A stretch of 64,000 nucleotides of DNA from Spartobacteria bacterium. GTDB lineage: Bacteria; Verrucomicrobiota; Verrucomicrobiia; Chthoniobacterales; UBA6821. The stretch is taken from assembly GCA_947487385.1 (NCBI GenBank), contig CANKWU010000006.1:1-64000 (forward strand). The letters are read 5' to 3'. The notes beneath the pieces were generated by a model that saw nothing but the letters and a program-made list of their open reading frames with translations, ran no database searches and was not told the DNA's origin. Shown piece after piece: positions 44,476 through 52,658 of the stretch. A program made the position numbers and the translations under genes. Every line of letters begins with the position of its first letter. Position 1 is the stretch's first letter.

Positions 44476-45108
44476 ATGAATATAAATCAGACACACCAAG
44501 GCCTTCAAATGTTCACCGGGGGAGCTCTTGAGACCAACTCCTATCTGTTATCCTGTCCGGAGGGAAACATCCTGATCGATGCGCCCGAAGGTGCTGTCGA
44601 GGCCTTTCGTGACATTCCAGTTACCATGCTTCTGCTGACCCACGGTCACTATGACCATGTTTGGGATGCAGCTGCCGTGGCTCGCCATCATAGATGCCCA
44701 GTGGCGATGCACCCTGTCACCGAGTCGATGCTGGCAGATAGGAACTTGCTGAGAAGGTTCGGGATCGACCTAGAGGTGGAGCCGGTCAAGGCTGATCTGA
44801 AACTCCTCGAGGGGGCCGAACAGCGCCTCTTGGGTAGATCCTTTACCATCTTGGAGGTGCCCGGCCATTGCCCAGGGAGCCTTTGTATCCACGACGCGAC
44901 ATCGAATTTGTTGTTCGGCGGAGACGTGCTCTTCGCCGGAGGGGTGGGGCGTTGGGATCTGCCCGGCGGTGACCACGATCTTCTCCTCTCGGGCATCTCC
45001 AAAAAACTGCTTCCCCTCCCCGGCCAAACCATTGTCCTCCCAGGGCATGGTCCTTCGACAACAATCGAGGAGGAAAGGGCTTACAATCCCTATCTGGCTG
45101 GAGCTTGA
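44476..45108 (+). CDS. MBL-fold metallohydrolase, glyoxalase II-like
   Basis: 210 residues. Metal ligands are complete: THGHYDH (H56, H58, D60, H61), VPGHCPGS (H131), FGGDVLF (D150) and LPGHGP (H191), a two-metal site. It lacks the C-terminal substrate-binding domain of true glyoxalase II, so it is a small hydrolase of unsettled substrate, possibly acting on thioesters. The start may be at Met12 (MFTGGALETNSYLL) rather than Met1. Unlinked to its neighbours. Confidence 0.9.
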   Translation: MNINQTHQGLQMFTGGALETNSYLLSCPEGNILIDAPEGAVEAFRDIPVTMLLLTHGHYDHVWDAAAVARHHRCPVAMHPVTESMLADRNLLRRFGIDLEVEPVKADLKLLEGAEQRLLGRSFTILEVPGHCPGSLCIHDATSNLLFGGDVLFAGGVGRWDLPGGDHDLLLSGISKKLLPLPGQTIVLPGHGPSTTIEEERAYNPYLAGA

Positions 45109-45193
45109 TCCGGCGGTTTTAGTGCCTGTGGGATATAATTTTCCAGCCGATCCCAGCTCGACAGGGTGATTCCCATTGGAGTAATAAATTAAT

Positions 45194-46471
45194 ATGCCCT
45201 CCTTTGCTTACGTAGCCCTTGATGCCCAAGGACAACAAGTCAGTGACTATATCGATGCCGCCAACCAGTCCGAGGCGGTCAACACCCTGAGGAGCCAAGG
45301 GTTATTTCCCACAAGCGTCAAGGAACAGGCCCGCCCCACCAAGGTCAAAGCGGGAAAGGGAGGAAAAAACCCCACAAGTGCCCCCGCCAAAGGTAAGAGC
45401 ATTTCGATTCCGTTCCTCGAAAAGAAGACAATCAAGAGTGCTACCCTCATGGTATTCACCAGACAGTTGGCCACCCTTATTGATGCAGGATTACCGCTTC
45501 TTCGGGGACTTACTGTTCTGGGCAAGCAGGAGCCTGATCCTGTGCTAAAGAAAACGATCACACAGCTTGCCGAAGCGGTCCAAGGTGGAGGAACCTTCAG
45601 TGACGGTCTCAACTCTCATCCTAAGATTTTCAACAAGCTCTACGTGAACATGGTCAAGGCAGGCGAGCTTGGCGGCGTGCTTGAGGTTGTTCTTAACCGT
45701 CTTGCGGAGTTTCAGGAAAAGGCCGAGAAGGTGAAGGGAAAGGTGAAATCAGCTATGATGTATCCGGCCATCGTCATGGTAATTGCCGTCATTATCATGG
45801 GATTCTTGCTTGTCTTCATTGTGCCCAAGTTTGAGCAGATCTTTGCCGATATGCTTGGTGGCAAACCACTCCCCCTGCTTACACAGATCGTCATCACCTC
45901 CAGTAGAGTGGTCCAGCATCAGTTCATCCTGATTGCATTGGGCATCGGAGCCCTGGTGGTTGGTTTTAAATTCCTGGCCGCCTCCCCCAAAGGAGCGGTT
46001 TTATTGGATCAGTTCATGCTCAAAGCCCCACTCTTCGGAGACCTGACCCGCAAGAACGGAATCTCTCGGTTCACCCGCACGCTCGGAACTCTCGTGACCA
46101 GCGGCGTACCTATCCTTCAGGCTCTGAACATCACCAAGGAAACGTCGGGCAATGCAGTCATCTCCTCCGCGATCGCCAAGATCCATGATGCGGTCAAGGA
46201 AGGAGAATCCATCGTCCGTCCCATGGAAGCCAGCGGCGTCTTTCCCTCAATGGTCATCAGCATGGTGGACGTAGGCGAGGAAACGGGTCAGCTTCCGGAA
46301 ATGCTCCTGAAGGTAGCCGATCTCTATGACGATGAAGTCGATAGTGCCGTTGCGGGGCTCACTTCCCTCATGGAACCGATCATGATCGTCTTCCTCGCCG
46401 TCATTGTTGGTTCAATCGTCATCGCCCTCTTCCTTCCGCTCATCAGCATCATCAGTGGTATGCAGCAGTAA
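45194..46471 (+). CDS. gspF: type II secretion/type IV pilus inner-membrane platform protein
   Basis: 425 residues, GspF/PilC family. N-terminal YVALDAQGQQVSDYIDA (the usual YxAxDxxGxxxxGxxxA) is followed by a Lys-rich linker (KVKAGKGGKNPTSAPAKG), then two T2SSF domains: FTRQLATLIDAGLPLLRGLT with its partner FTRTLGTLVTSGVPILQALN, and three helices around 210-230, 255-275 and 400-425. It is followed 7 bases later by a pseudopilin gene. The linker is longer than usual. ATPase (gspE) and secretin (gspD) are not in this window. Confidence 0.93.
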   Translation: MPSFAYVALDAQGQQVSDYIDAANQSEAVNTLRSQGLFPTSVKEQARPTKVKAGKGGKNPTSAPAKGKSISIPFLEKKTIKSATLMVFTRQLATLIDAGLPLLRGLTVLGKQEPDPVLKKTITQLAEAVQGGGTFSDGLNSHPKIFNKLYVNMVKAGELGGVLEVVLNRLAEFQEKAEKVKGKVKSAMMYPAIVMVIAVIIMGFLLVFIVPKFEQIFADMLGGKPLPLLTQIVITSSRVVQHQFILIALGIGALVVGFKFLAASPKGAVLLDQFMLKAPLFGDLTRKNGISRFTRTLGTLVTSGVPILQALNITKETSGNAVISSAIAKIHDAVKEGESIVRPMEASGVFPSMVISMVDVGEETGQLPEMLLKVADLYDDEVDSAVAGLTSLMEPIMIVFLAVIVGSIVIALFLPLISIISGMQQ

Positions 46472-46478
46472 AGAAACC

Positions 46479-46934
46479 ATGCTCACCACCTATAAAAAAT
46501 CATCTTCCAGAGGTTTTACTCTGATCGAACTATTGGTCGTTGTAGCGATCATCGCCACCTTGGCCTCATTAGTGCTTGCCGCGGCGAGTGGCGTCCAGAA
46601 AAAGGGGGCCCGTTCGCGGGCTGAGGCAGAAATTGCGGCCTTGGGAGCAGCGCTGGAAAGATACAAGGCAGACAATGGTGACTTTCCGACCAATAGTTCA
46701 GGATCTGCAAACCTTGTTGCAGCCCTGATGAATACGAATACGCCGGGAGCTAGGATTTATTTTGAATTCAAAACAAAGTTTTTGGATGCCAACAGCAACT
46801 TCCTTGATCCCTTTGGTAACCCCTACCAATACGTCTACACCAATGGCTCACCTAACAACGGCGCCAATAACTACGACCTCTGGTCAACGGCTGGTAACTC
46901 AGGCAGCGCTAATACTTGGATCAAGAACTGGTAA
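46479..46934 (+). CDS. gspG: major pseudopilin GspG-like protein
   Basis: 151 residues from ATG at 46479-46481; the open frame reaches back into gspF but that part is antisense-to-frame noise. Prepilin signal SSSRGFTLIELLVVVAII with cleavage after G12 and Glu at +5, hydrophobic helix to about residue 35, then helix RSRAEAEIAALGAALERYKA and the C-terminal GspG features DPFGNPYQYVYTNG and YDLWSTAGN. The conserved calcium-loop pattern suits GspG more than GspH. Only seven bases separate it from gspF, so co-expressed. Confidence 0.92.
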   Translation: MLTTYKKSSSRGFTLIELLVVVAIIATLASLVLAAASGVQKKGARSRAEAEIAALGAALERYKADNGDFPTNSSGSANLVAALMNTNTPGARIYFEFKTKFLDANSNFLDPFGNPYQYVYTNGSPNNGANNYDLWSTAGNSGSANTWIKNW

Positions 46935-46958
46935 CTGCCGAGGCCAACAGCTACAGCA

Positions 46959-47576
46959 TCAGCGAATCGTCCGAAGATTCCCCCAGCCTTCCAGAACAAT
47001 CTGGGACCAGCTTTCCAGCTGATCATTCCTCTCCGCAAGCTCTTCGCGGCTGAGAAACCCAAGTTCAGCGATTGACTCCTCATTGGCTGTCACTTCAGGT
47101 CCGGCTAGATGGCATTGATGGACAATCCCGAGGTGAACAGCTCCCACGGGATTCGAGTCGTCATTGAGGAGTGCCAGCGGACGCTCGATAAAGGCGCTGC
47201 CCAGCGAAAGTTCTTCCTGCAATTCACGCACCAGGGCACGTTGATAGGCCACGGAATCAAAGGCTGCGCCTAATCCGTCCCCATCATTAATGTGACCGCC
47301 GATACCGACCGAGCCCTTTTTAAGCAGACGGGTTTCCCCCGAACCACTTCCGCGGCGGTAATGAAGAATCTTATCCCCGAAGGTCACGACCACATAGGGA
47401 ATCAGCTGCTTAAGCGACGGATCCTCCTCAGCCTCGCCTCGCGGCACAAAGAAATGATTCCCCGGTTGCAGGAAGACAGGAAGGTATCTGCTGATCTCGG
47501 GATTGAGGCCGTGAAAGGAACCGAGCTCATCAAAAAGGGCACGGCGGATGACAAGAACTTGTTCGCTGGAAGACAT
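46959..47576 (-). CDS. Nudix-superfamily phosphohydrolase-like protein
   Basis: 205 residues. A degenerate Nudix box is GGHINDGDGLGAAFDSVAYQ followed by RALVRELQEELSL: the RELQEE core is kept, but the Gly-x5-Glu start is spread by an insertion. N-terminal part (YLPVFLQPGNHFFVPRGEAE) and FGDKILHYRRG give the beta strands, then VGAVHLGIVHQCHLAG and ESIAELGFLSREEL. I expect a nucleotide-related hydrolase, but the exact substrate is open. Convergent with gspG and 52 bases after the sigma-factor gene stop. Confidence 0.75.
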   Translation of the reverse strand: MSSSEQVLVIRRALFDELGSFHGLNPEISRYLPVFLQPGNHFFVPRGEAEEDPSLKQLIPYVVVTFGDKILHYRRGSGSGETRLLKKGSVGIGGHINDGDGLGAAFDSVAYQRALVRELQEELSLGSAFIERPLALLNDDSNPVGAVHLGIVHQCHLAGPEVTANEESIAELGFLSREELAERNDQLESWSQIVLEGWGNLRTIR

Positions 47577-47627
47577 AATCAGGCTGATAGACTGAAGGCT
47601 GAAAGCCGATAGGCAAGCGCCAAAAAC

Positions 47628-48281
47628 TCACCCTTCCAAATAGGGTCCCAACTTTTCCCTGAGTATGTTGCGGGCGCGGAAAAGAAGGCTTTTTACGGCA
47701 GGCAGGCTCAGCGAGAGCACTTCGGCGATCTCATCGTAGGGCATGTTCTCGTAGCGACGCAGGATCACGGCAAGACGCTCCTTCTCTGACAAGCAAGCAA
47801 GAGCTTGTTCAATGGCATCATGCAGTTCCCTCTCTAGAATCTGCTCATCAGGTCCTGGAGTTCCATCGGAATGATCCGGCAAATCCTCATTCGGATCCCG
47901 TGACTGGGGAATCAACCGGGCCCGGCCTCGCCTTCGGGATTCGTTAAAGACCAGACGCTTCGCGATGATCAGTAGCCAGGTGGTGAATTTGGCCTCCGAT
48001 CTCCACCGCGGGGCCGATTTCCAGACGTTCAGGAAGACCTGCTGGGCAAGATCTTCCGCATCAGACATTCCGATCATCCGTGTCACGGTAGCCACAACAA
48101 GATTCTCATGACGCTCCACGAGCCTGCGAAATGCATCATCATCACCCACTGACACGAGGCGCATCAAGACCTCGTCGGATTCATGAAACTCACAGGACTC
48201 TGGGGGAATCTCCGTCACTTTCAAAAGTCTGACTTCAATGCTGTAATTCTTCAACCCTTGACGGCACGTGCCTACCAGCAA
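47628..48281 (-). CDS. ECF-type RNA polymerase sigma factor
   Basis: 217 residues, sigma-70 family group 4. Region 2: AFRRLVERHENLVVATVTRM and DAEDLAQQVFLNVWKSAPRW; region 4: AIEQALACLSEKERLAVILR, MPYDEIAEVLSLSLPAVKSL with LFRARNILREKLGPYLEG at the end. No sigma-3 domain. The first 30 residues are not conserved, so a later start is possible (e.g. near the SDEVLMRLV segment). No anti-sigma factor gene lies beside it: the next gene is the Nudix-like protein. Confidence 0.92.
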   Translation of the reverse strand: MLVGTCRQGLKNYSIEVRLLKVTEIPPESCEFHESDEVLMRLVSVGDDDAFRRLVERHENLVVATVTRMIGMSDAEDLAQQVFLNVWKSAPRWRSEAKFTTWLLIIAKRLVFNESRRRGRARLIPQSRDPNEDLPDHSDGTPGPDEQILERELHDAIEQALACLSEKERLAVILRRYENMPYDEIAEVLSLSLPAVKSLLFRARNILREKLGPYLEG

Positions 48282-48495
48282 GCCGTGCCGCCCTTACGGG
48301 ATGCCTTCAGCAATACAAGAGCATGGGGATTGCTCGGGATAGCCTACGCACAAGCGTAGCCTGAAAGGAGCAACTCGAGGGAGCGAGAGCGGCATTCTAC
48401 CGCGCCGGTTGGCACCGGCTTGTTTAACCCTTTAACCCTTTAACCCTTTAACCCTTTAACCCTTTAACCCTTTAACTCTTTAACCCTTTAACCTC
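48282..48495. repeat. hairpin-rich gap ending in a TTTAACCC octamer array
   Basis: From 48423 to about 48495 the plus strand shows about nine head-to-tail copies of the octamer TTTAACCC, with one base change in copy seven (AACTC) and decay at the last copy. The array runs into the 3' end of trmB, whose last codons and stop are made of the repeat. Before it lie short palindromes, CTACGC-ACAA-GCGTAG near 48345 and GCCGGT-TGGC-ACCGGC near 48405. There is no gene in the gap. Such an array can change length by slippage. Confidence 0.8.
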
Positions 48496-49106
48496 TTCAC
48501 CGCAATCCTGCCGATGGGATCTCCCTTCTCCCTGAAAATCGTCTCAAACTCGGTGACGGGCCTCTGCAGATCATCCTCCCATGAGGTCTCGATCCATCCT
48601 CCATGCAAGCTGAGTTGATCCTTCATAGAGTCAAAATATCCGAGATGATCAGTCTGCAGGCGAAGAACGCCACCCGGTTTTAATTTGGTCACGGCGACCT
48701 CTAAAAACGATACATGCACCAGTCTTCGGAACCAGTGACGACGCTTTGGCCAAGGATCGGGAAAAGAGACATGGAGAGTGTCGAGAAAGCCAGTTGGAAT
48801 AAGCTCGTCGAGCGATTCCTTCCCCCACCCTCTCCAGAGAGCCGCATTAGAAATCCCTAGGCGCTCGATCTTCCTATTGCCACGCTTGACCCGATCGGAG
48901 ATGCCTTCGATTCCAACGAAAAAAACCGTCGGATTAAGCAGAGCGCTCTCGGATAAGAATTTCCCTTTGGAAGCTCCAAAATCGCATTCCACCTTCTGAA
49001 AGGATCGCGATCTTAGCATAAGATCCTCCCTGGCTGCCCTAAGATCCTGATTGGGCGCCATTCGCCCGGGGGTCGGAATCACTTCGAGCTCAACCATCCT
49101 GCCCAC
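48480..49106 (-). CDS. trmB: tRNA (guanine-N7-)-methyltransferase
   Basis: SAM-dependent enzyme for m7G46 in tRNA. 208 residues. CDFGASKGKFLSESALLNP is the SAM loop (family usually E.GSGKG.F), FVGIEGISDRVKRGNRKIER follows, then the substrate motif HVSFPDPWPKRRHWFRRLVH and the C-terminal VTEFETIFREKGDPIGRI. The first 40 residues are more variable. The last residues VKRLKG are encoded by the octamer array. It starts three bases after the clpX stop. Confidence 0.9.
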   Translation of the reverse strand: MGRMVELEVIPTPGRMAPNQDLRAAREDLMLRSRSFQKVECDFGASKGKFLSESALLNPTVFFVGIEGISDRVKRGNRKIERLGISNAALWRGWGKESLDELIPTGFLDTLHVSFPDPWPKRRHWFRRLVHVSFLEVAVTKLKPGGVLRLQTDHLGYFDSMKDQLSLHGGWIETSWEDDLQRPVTEFETIFREKGDPIGRIAVKRLKG

Positions 49107-49109
49107 GAA

Positions 49110-50387
49110 TTAAGCGGCGTCCTTTTCCTGACGCCGTCGTATCAGAGCTGATTTCCTCCCCTCGACCACCGCTCGGTTGAGAGTCACTCCGGCAAAATCC
49201 TCTCGATCAGGAGCCTCATACATGACATCCAGCATGATTTTCTCAAGAAGCGAGCGAAGAGCACGGGCCCCCGTCCCCTTCTTCAGGGCTGATTCTGCAA
49301 GGGCCACGAGGGCATCCTTGGTGACCGTGAGGGAAATGTCATCCATGGCCAGGAGCTTGGTGAATTGCTTGATCAGTGCATTTCTAGGCTCGGTGAGAAT
49401 GCGCACCAACTCCTCTTCGTTGAGTTGCTGTAGTGTCGTCAGTACAGGAAGCCGTCCGATGAACTCGGGGATCATGCCGAATGACAGGAGATCCGCAGGT
49501 TCTACGAACTCAAGGATCATGAGTTCATCCATGGGTCCTTCTTCATTGTGCGACTTTGCATGAAAGCCGAGGGTCTTTCCCACGGTGCGTCTCTGGATGA
49601 TCTTGTCCAGTCCCACAAAAGCACCGCCACAGATAAAGAGGATATTCTGTGTGTTGAGCTGGATATACTCCTGCTGCGGATGCTTGCGTCCGCCCTGAGG
49701 AGGGACGTTGCATGTGGTGGCTTCAAGGATCTTGAGCAAGGCTTGCTGGACTCCCTCGCCGGAGACATCGCGCGTGATGGAGACATTGTCGGTCTTGCGT
49801 CCGATCTTGTCGATTTCGTCAATGTAGACGATGCCGATCTCGGCTTTCTTCACGTCGTAATCAGCATTCTGAAGCAGACGCAGGACGATGTTTTCAACAT
49901 CCTCACCGACATATCCCGCCTCGGTCAGTGTCGTGGCGTCAGCAATGCAGAAGGGAACATCAAGGATGCGGGCCAGCGTGCGTGCAAGCAGGGTTTTTCC
50001 TGAACCAGTCGGACCGATCAAGAGCACATTGCTTTTCTCGATCTCCACATCGGCAAGCCCCTCGGAGAGGAGTCCTGCTGAGAATCCTTCACGCTCCAGG
50101 GCAATGCGCTTGTAGTGATTATGAACCGCAACCGAGAGAGTGCGTTTGGCAAGGTCCTGACCAATGACATGGGCGTCAAGTTCCCGTCGGATCTCGGATG
50201 GCTTCGGAACCCTTAGTTCATGAGTGCGATGATCGCCACCCTCGACGATCTCCTTGTCCAGGATTCCCTTGCAGACCGTGATGCAGCTGTCGCAGATGTA
50301 GACACCAGGGCCAGCAATGAGCTTGCGAACCTCGGCATGGCTCTTTCCACAGAAGGAGCACATCGTGAGGTTACTGGTTCTGGCCAT
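49110..50387 (-). CDS. clpX: ATP-dependent Clp protease ATP-binding subunit ClpX
   Basis: AAA+ unfoldase that feeds ClpP. 425 residues: zinc-binding domain with C10, C13, C32, C35 ([22 protein letters not shown]), Walker [16 protein letters not shown], Walker [21 protein letters not shown] pore region, sensor 1/2 and the GFHAKSH segment between, ending [17 protein letters not shown]. Order tig-clpP-clpX is kept as in many bacteria. It lies 32 bases after clpP. Confidence 0.97.
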   Translation of the reverse strand: MARTSNLTMCSFCGKSHAEVRKLIAGPGVYICDSCITVCKGILDKEIVEGGDHRTHELRVPKPSEIRRELDAHVIGQDLAKRTLSVAVHNHYKRIALEREGFSAGLLSEGLADVEIEKSNVLLIGPTGSGKTLLARTLARILDVPFCIADATTLTEAGYVGEDVENIVLRLLQNADYDVKKAEIGIVYIDEIDKIGRKTDNVSITRDVSGEGVQQALLKILEATTCNVPPQGGRKHPQQEYIQLNTQNILFICGGAFVGLDKIIQRRTVGKTLGFHAKSHNEEGPMDELMILEFVEPADLLSFGMIPEFIGRLPVLTTLQQLNEEELVRILTEPRNALIKQFTKLLAMDDISLTVTKDALVALAESALKKGTGARALRSLLEKIMLDVMYEAPDREDFAGVTLNRAVVEGRKSALIRRRQEKDAA

Positions 50388-50419
50388 AATAGAATCTCCC
50401 TCGATAAAACAGGGTTGGA

Positions 50420-51085
50420 TTACTCGACGGAATCCGTGGCCTTCTCGGGAGGATTCTTGAGTTCCTTGCGAGACTTTACCACTTCATCCACGATGCCATA
50501 TTCCTTAGCCTCCTCCGCAGTCATGTAGTAATCACGATCAGCATCCTTACGGACCTGCTCCTCAGTCTTGCCTGTATTCTCTGCGATGATGCGGGCCAAG
50601 CGACGGTTCAGCTTGTACATGAACTCGACGCTGCGCTCCACGTCACTGGCAGTACCCTGAGCTCCGCCGGAGACCTGGTGGATCATGATGTCTGAATTAG
50701 GTAGGGCAAATCTCTTTCCCTTGGTTCCAGAGCAGAGCAGGAAGGCCCCCATGCTAGCGGCCATTCCCATGCAGTAGGTGTTCACGTCACACGTGACGAA
50801 CTGCATCGTGTCATAGATCGCCAGACCCGCCGTGACAGAACCACCCGGGGAGTTGATGTAGATATGAATATCCTTCTTGGCATCCTCCATCTGAAGGAAG
50901 AGCAGCTGAGCAATCACCAGATTTGAGACATAATCGTCAATGCCCGAGCCAATGAAGATGATCCGGTCCTTGAGAAGACGGGAATAGATGTCGTAGCTAC
51001 GCTCACCACGCCCGGTCTGCTCGACCACCATGGGGACAAGCATCGAGGATTGAGGACGGGAATTGGACATCATGCTAGTGGTCAT
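50420..51085 (-). CDS. clpP: ATP-dependent Clp protease proteolytic subunit ClpP
   Basis: Tetradecameric serine protease. I take ATG at 51083-51085 (MTTSMMSNS), 221 residues; ATGs at 51103, 51073 and 51070 are alternatives and the frame is open up to 51175 inside tig. Motifs: [36 protein letters not shown], catalytic Ser in [14 protein letters not shown], His in [17 protein letters not shown], then Asp in [17 protein letters not shown]. The start overlaps the tig stop (51075-51077), so translational coupling is likely. Confidence 0.95.
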   Translation of the reverse strand: MTTSMMSNSRPQSSMLVPMVVEQTGRGERSYDIYSRLLKDRIIFIGSGIDDYVSNLVIAQLLFLQMEDAKKDIHIYINSPGGSVTAGLAIYDTMQFVTCDVNTYCMGMAASMGAFLLCSGTKGKRFALPNSDIMIHQVSGGAQGTASDVERSVEFMYKLNRRLARIIAENTGKTEEQVRKDADRDYYMTAEEAKEYGIVDEVVKSRKELKNPPEKATDSVE

Positions 51086-52472
51086 GCCCGCAACCGGGGC
51101 CATGGATATGGGGTTCTTCATCATGGGAATGGGTGAGTTCAGGATTGGCTGCGATCGGTTTCGGATCTTCTCCATTCACTCTAGCATGGGAGACGACCAC
51201 ATCAAGGGCCTTGCCCAGAGAAATCTCCTCCTCGATCCCCGCAATGGCACGGTGTTTCTGAAGTTCCTTGAGAAGCTTCTGAGGAGTCATCTGATAACGC
51301 TCGGCCATGTTGGTGATGCGCCAGGCGAGTTCCTCACGGGAAACCCTGATATCTTCCTTAACGACGATCTCGCCTAGGATAAAGTTCAGCTTCACCTTGT
51401 CGCCGGCACTCTGGCGGGCAGCGCCGAGAAGCTCCTCTTGATGAGATCGCAGCTCCTCCTCGCTCACGCCGCGCGACTGGTTCTCCTGAATGATTTGCTT
51501 AAGAATCGTGGAGCTCTCTTGCTGGACCATCGAGGAGGGAGCCTCGAAAGAGACCATCGAAAGCAGCTGCTTCACCGCTTCGCCACGGACCGAGCTGGCA
51601 AAGTTCTGAGTGGCATTCACAGTCAGACGCTCGCGGACCTGCTCACGGATCTGCTCCAGCGTGCTGCCAGGACTGAGCTTTGCGGCAAAAGTGTCGTCGA
51701 GTGGAGGAAGCTCACGCTCCTTGATCTCATGGAGGTTCACCTTGTAGGTCACCTTGTATCCACGCAGCTTCTCCTCGCCGAACTCTGTGGGGAAGCTGAC
51801 CGAGCAGTCACGTATCTCACCGGGCTTCATGCTAACCATAGCGGCAGCAAGTCCTGGGATAGGACGATCCTCCTCAAGCTTGATCCAGAAATTCTTGCGG
51901 CCGAGATAAGTCGGCTGGAGATCGGGGTAGGTTTCGGCAAGCGTCTTTCCCTCAATGGAACCTTCGTAATCGAGAACCGCAAAATCCCCCATGGCAAGAC
52001 CGCGTCCCTCGACGGTCTTGAACTCAGCGAGATCCCCGCGCAACCCATCCAGGAATTGCACGACTTGCTCCTCATCCACAACGGGCTTCTCGACCGTGAT
52101 GGTCAGCCCCTTGTACTCAGGGAGATTCACCGGGGGGCGCACCACCACCGTGGCTGTGAAGCGAAGGGAGCGATCTCCCTCCAGCTTGATGTCACGGACA
52201 TTCGGGCTCTGGACCGGGGAGAGCTTCTGTTCATTCAGCGCCTCTCGTACGGCGGCATCCAGCAACTTGCGGGTTACTTCCTGCTCGATATCCTGCCCAT
52301 ATTTCTTCTCGACGATGGCAAGAGGAGCCTTGCCCTTGCGGAAACCCGGAAGGTTGGCCTGTCGGCGGTACTCGTTGCCGACTTCCTTCCACTCCGACTG
52401 GAAACGCTCGGGCGGAAGTTCAATGTGCAGGTCGACAATGCAGGTCTCTTTCTGTTCGGTGGTGACTTTCAT
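51075..52472 (-). CDS. tig: trigger factor
   Basis: Ribosome-bound chaperone at the exit tunnel. I start at [19 protein letters not shown] (ATG at 52470-52472), 465 residues. Ribosome-binding GFRKGKAP appears in [19 protein letters not shown]; PPIase part has [15 protein letters not shown]; the C-terminal helical arms follow to about 430. The final 30 residues ([19 protein letters not shown]) are His/Glu/Asp-rich, unlike E. coli; a metal-binding tail. First gene of tig-clpP-clpX-trmB. Confidence 0.95.
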   Translation of the reverse strand: MKVTTEQKETCIVDLHIELPPERFQSEWKEVGNEYRRQANLPGFRKGKAPLAIVEKKYGQDIEQEVTRKLLDAAVREALNEQKLSPVQSPNVRDIKLEGDRSLRFTATVVVRPPVNLPEYKGLTITVEKPVVDEEQVVQFLDGLRGDLAEFKTVEGRGLAMGDFAVLDYEGSIEGKTLAETYPDLQPTYLGRKNFWIKLEEDRPIPGLAAAMVSMKPGEIRDCSVSFPTEFGEEKLRGYKVTYKVNLHEIKERELPPLDDTFAAKLSPGSTLEQIREQVRERLTVNATQNFASSVRGEAVKQLLSMVSFEAPSSMVQQESSTILKQIIQENQSRGVSEEELRSHQEELLGAARQSAGDKVKLNFILGEIVVKEDIRVSREELAWRITNMAERYQMTPQKLLKELQKHRAIAGIEEEISLGKALDVVVSHARVNGEDPKPIAANPELTHSHDEEPHIHGPGCGHDH

Positions 52473-52548
52473 AATGAACGGAGAAGCAAAGCAGGGAGTC
52501 CCGCACCGAACAATCTCCAAAGGTGATTTTTTGGATTGCCGTAGGATC

Positions 52549-52636
52549 AATATGGAAATCAGGAACTCAAGAAGTGGGGAAAAACATGAAATTATAGATA
52601 TCTTCTGATCTTTCCTGATTTCCTGAGTTCCATATT
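52549..52636. repeat. copy of the AATATGGAACTCAGGAA inverted-repeat element (88 bases)
   Basis: Left arm AATATGGAAATCAGGAACTC from 52549 and right arm ending CTGAGTTCCATATT at 52636 are imperfect reverse complements (the order of TCAGGAA and CTCAGGAA units differs between arms). The element fills the gap between divergent tig and the peptide-binding protein gene, and ends 22 bases before the latter's ATG. It is shorter than the 136-base copy at 27711. Confidence 0.75.
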
Positions 52637-52658
52637 CTTTTTTTACTTATTTTTCACA

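Noticed and set aside
48423..48495. CRISPR array
   Set aside because: The octamers are directly adjacent with no spacers and are too short to be CRISPR repeats.
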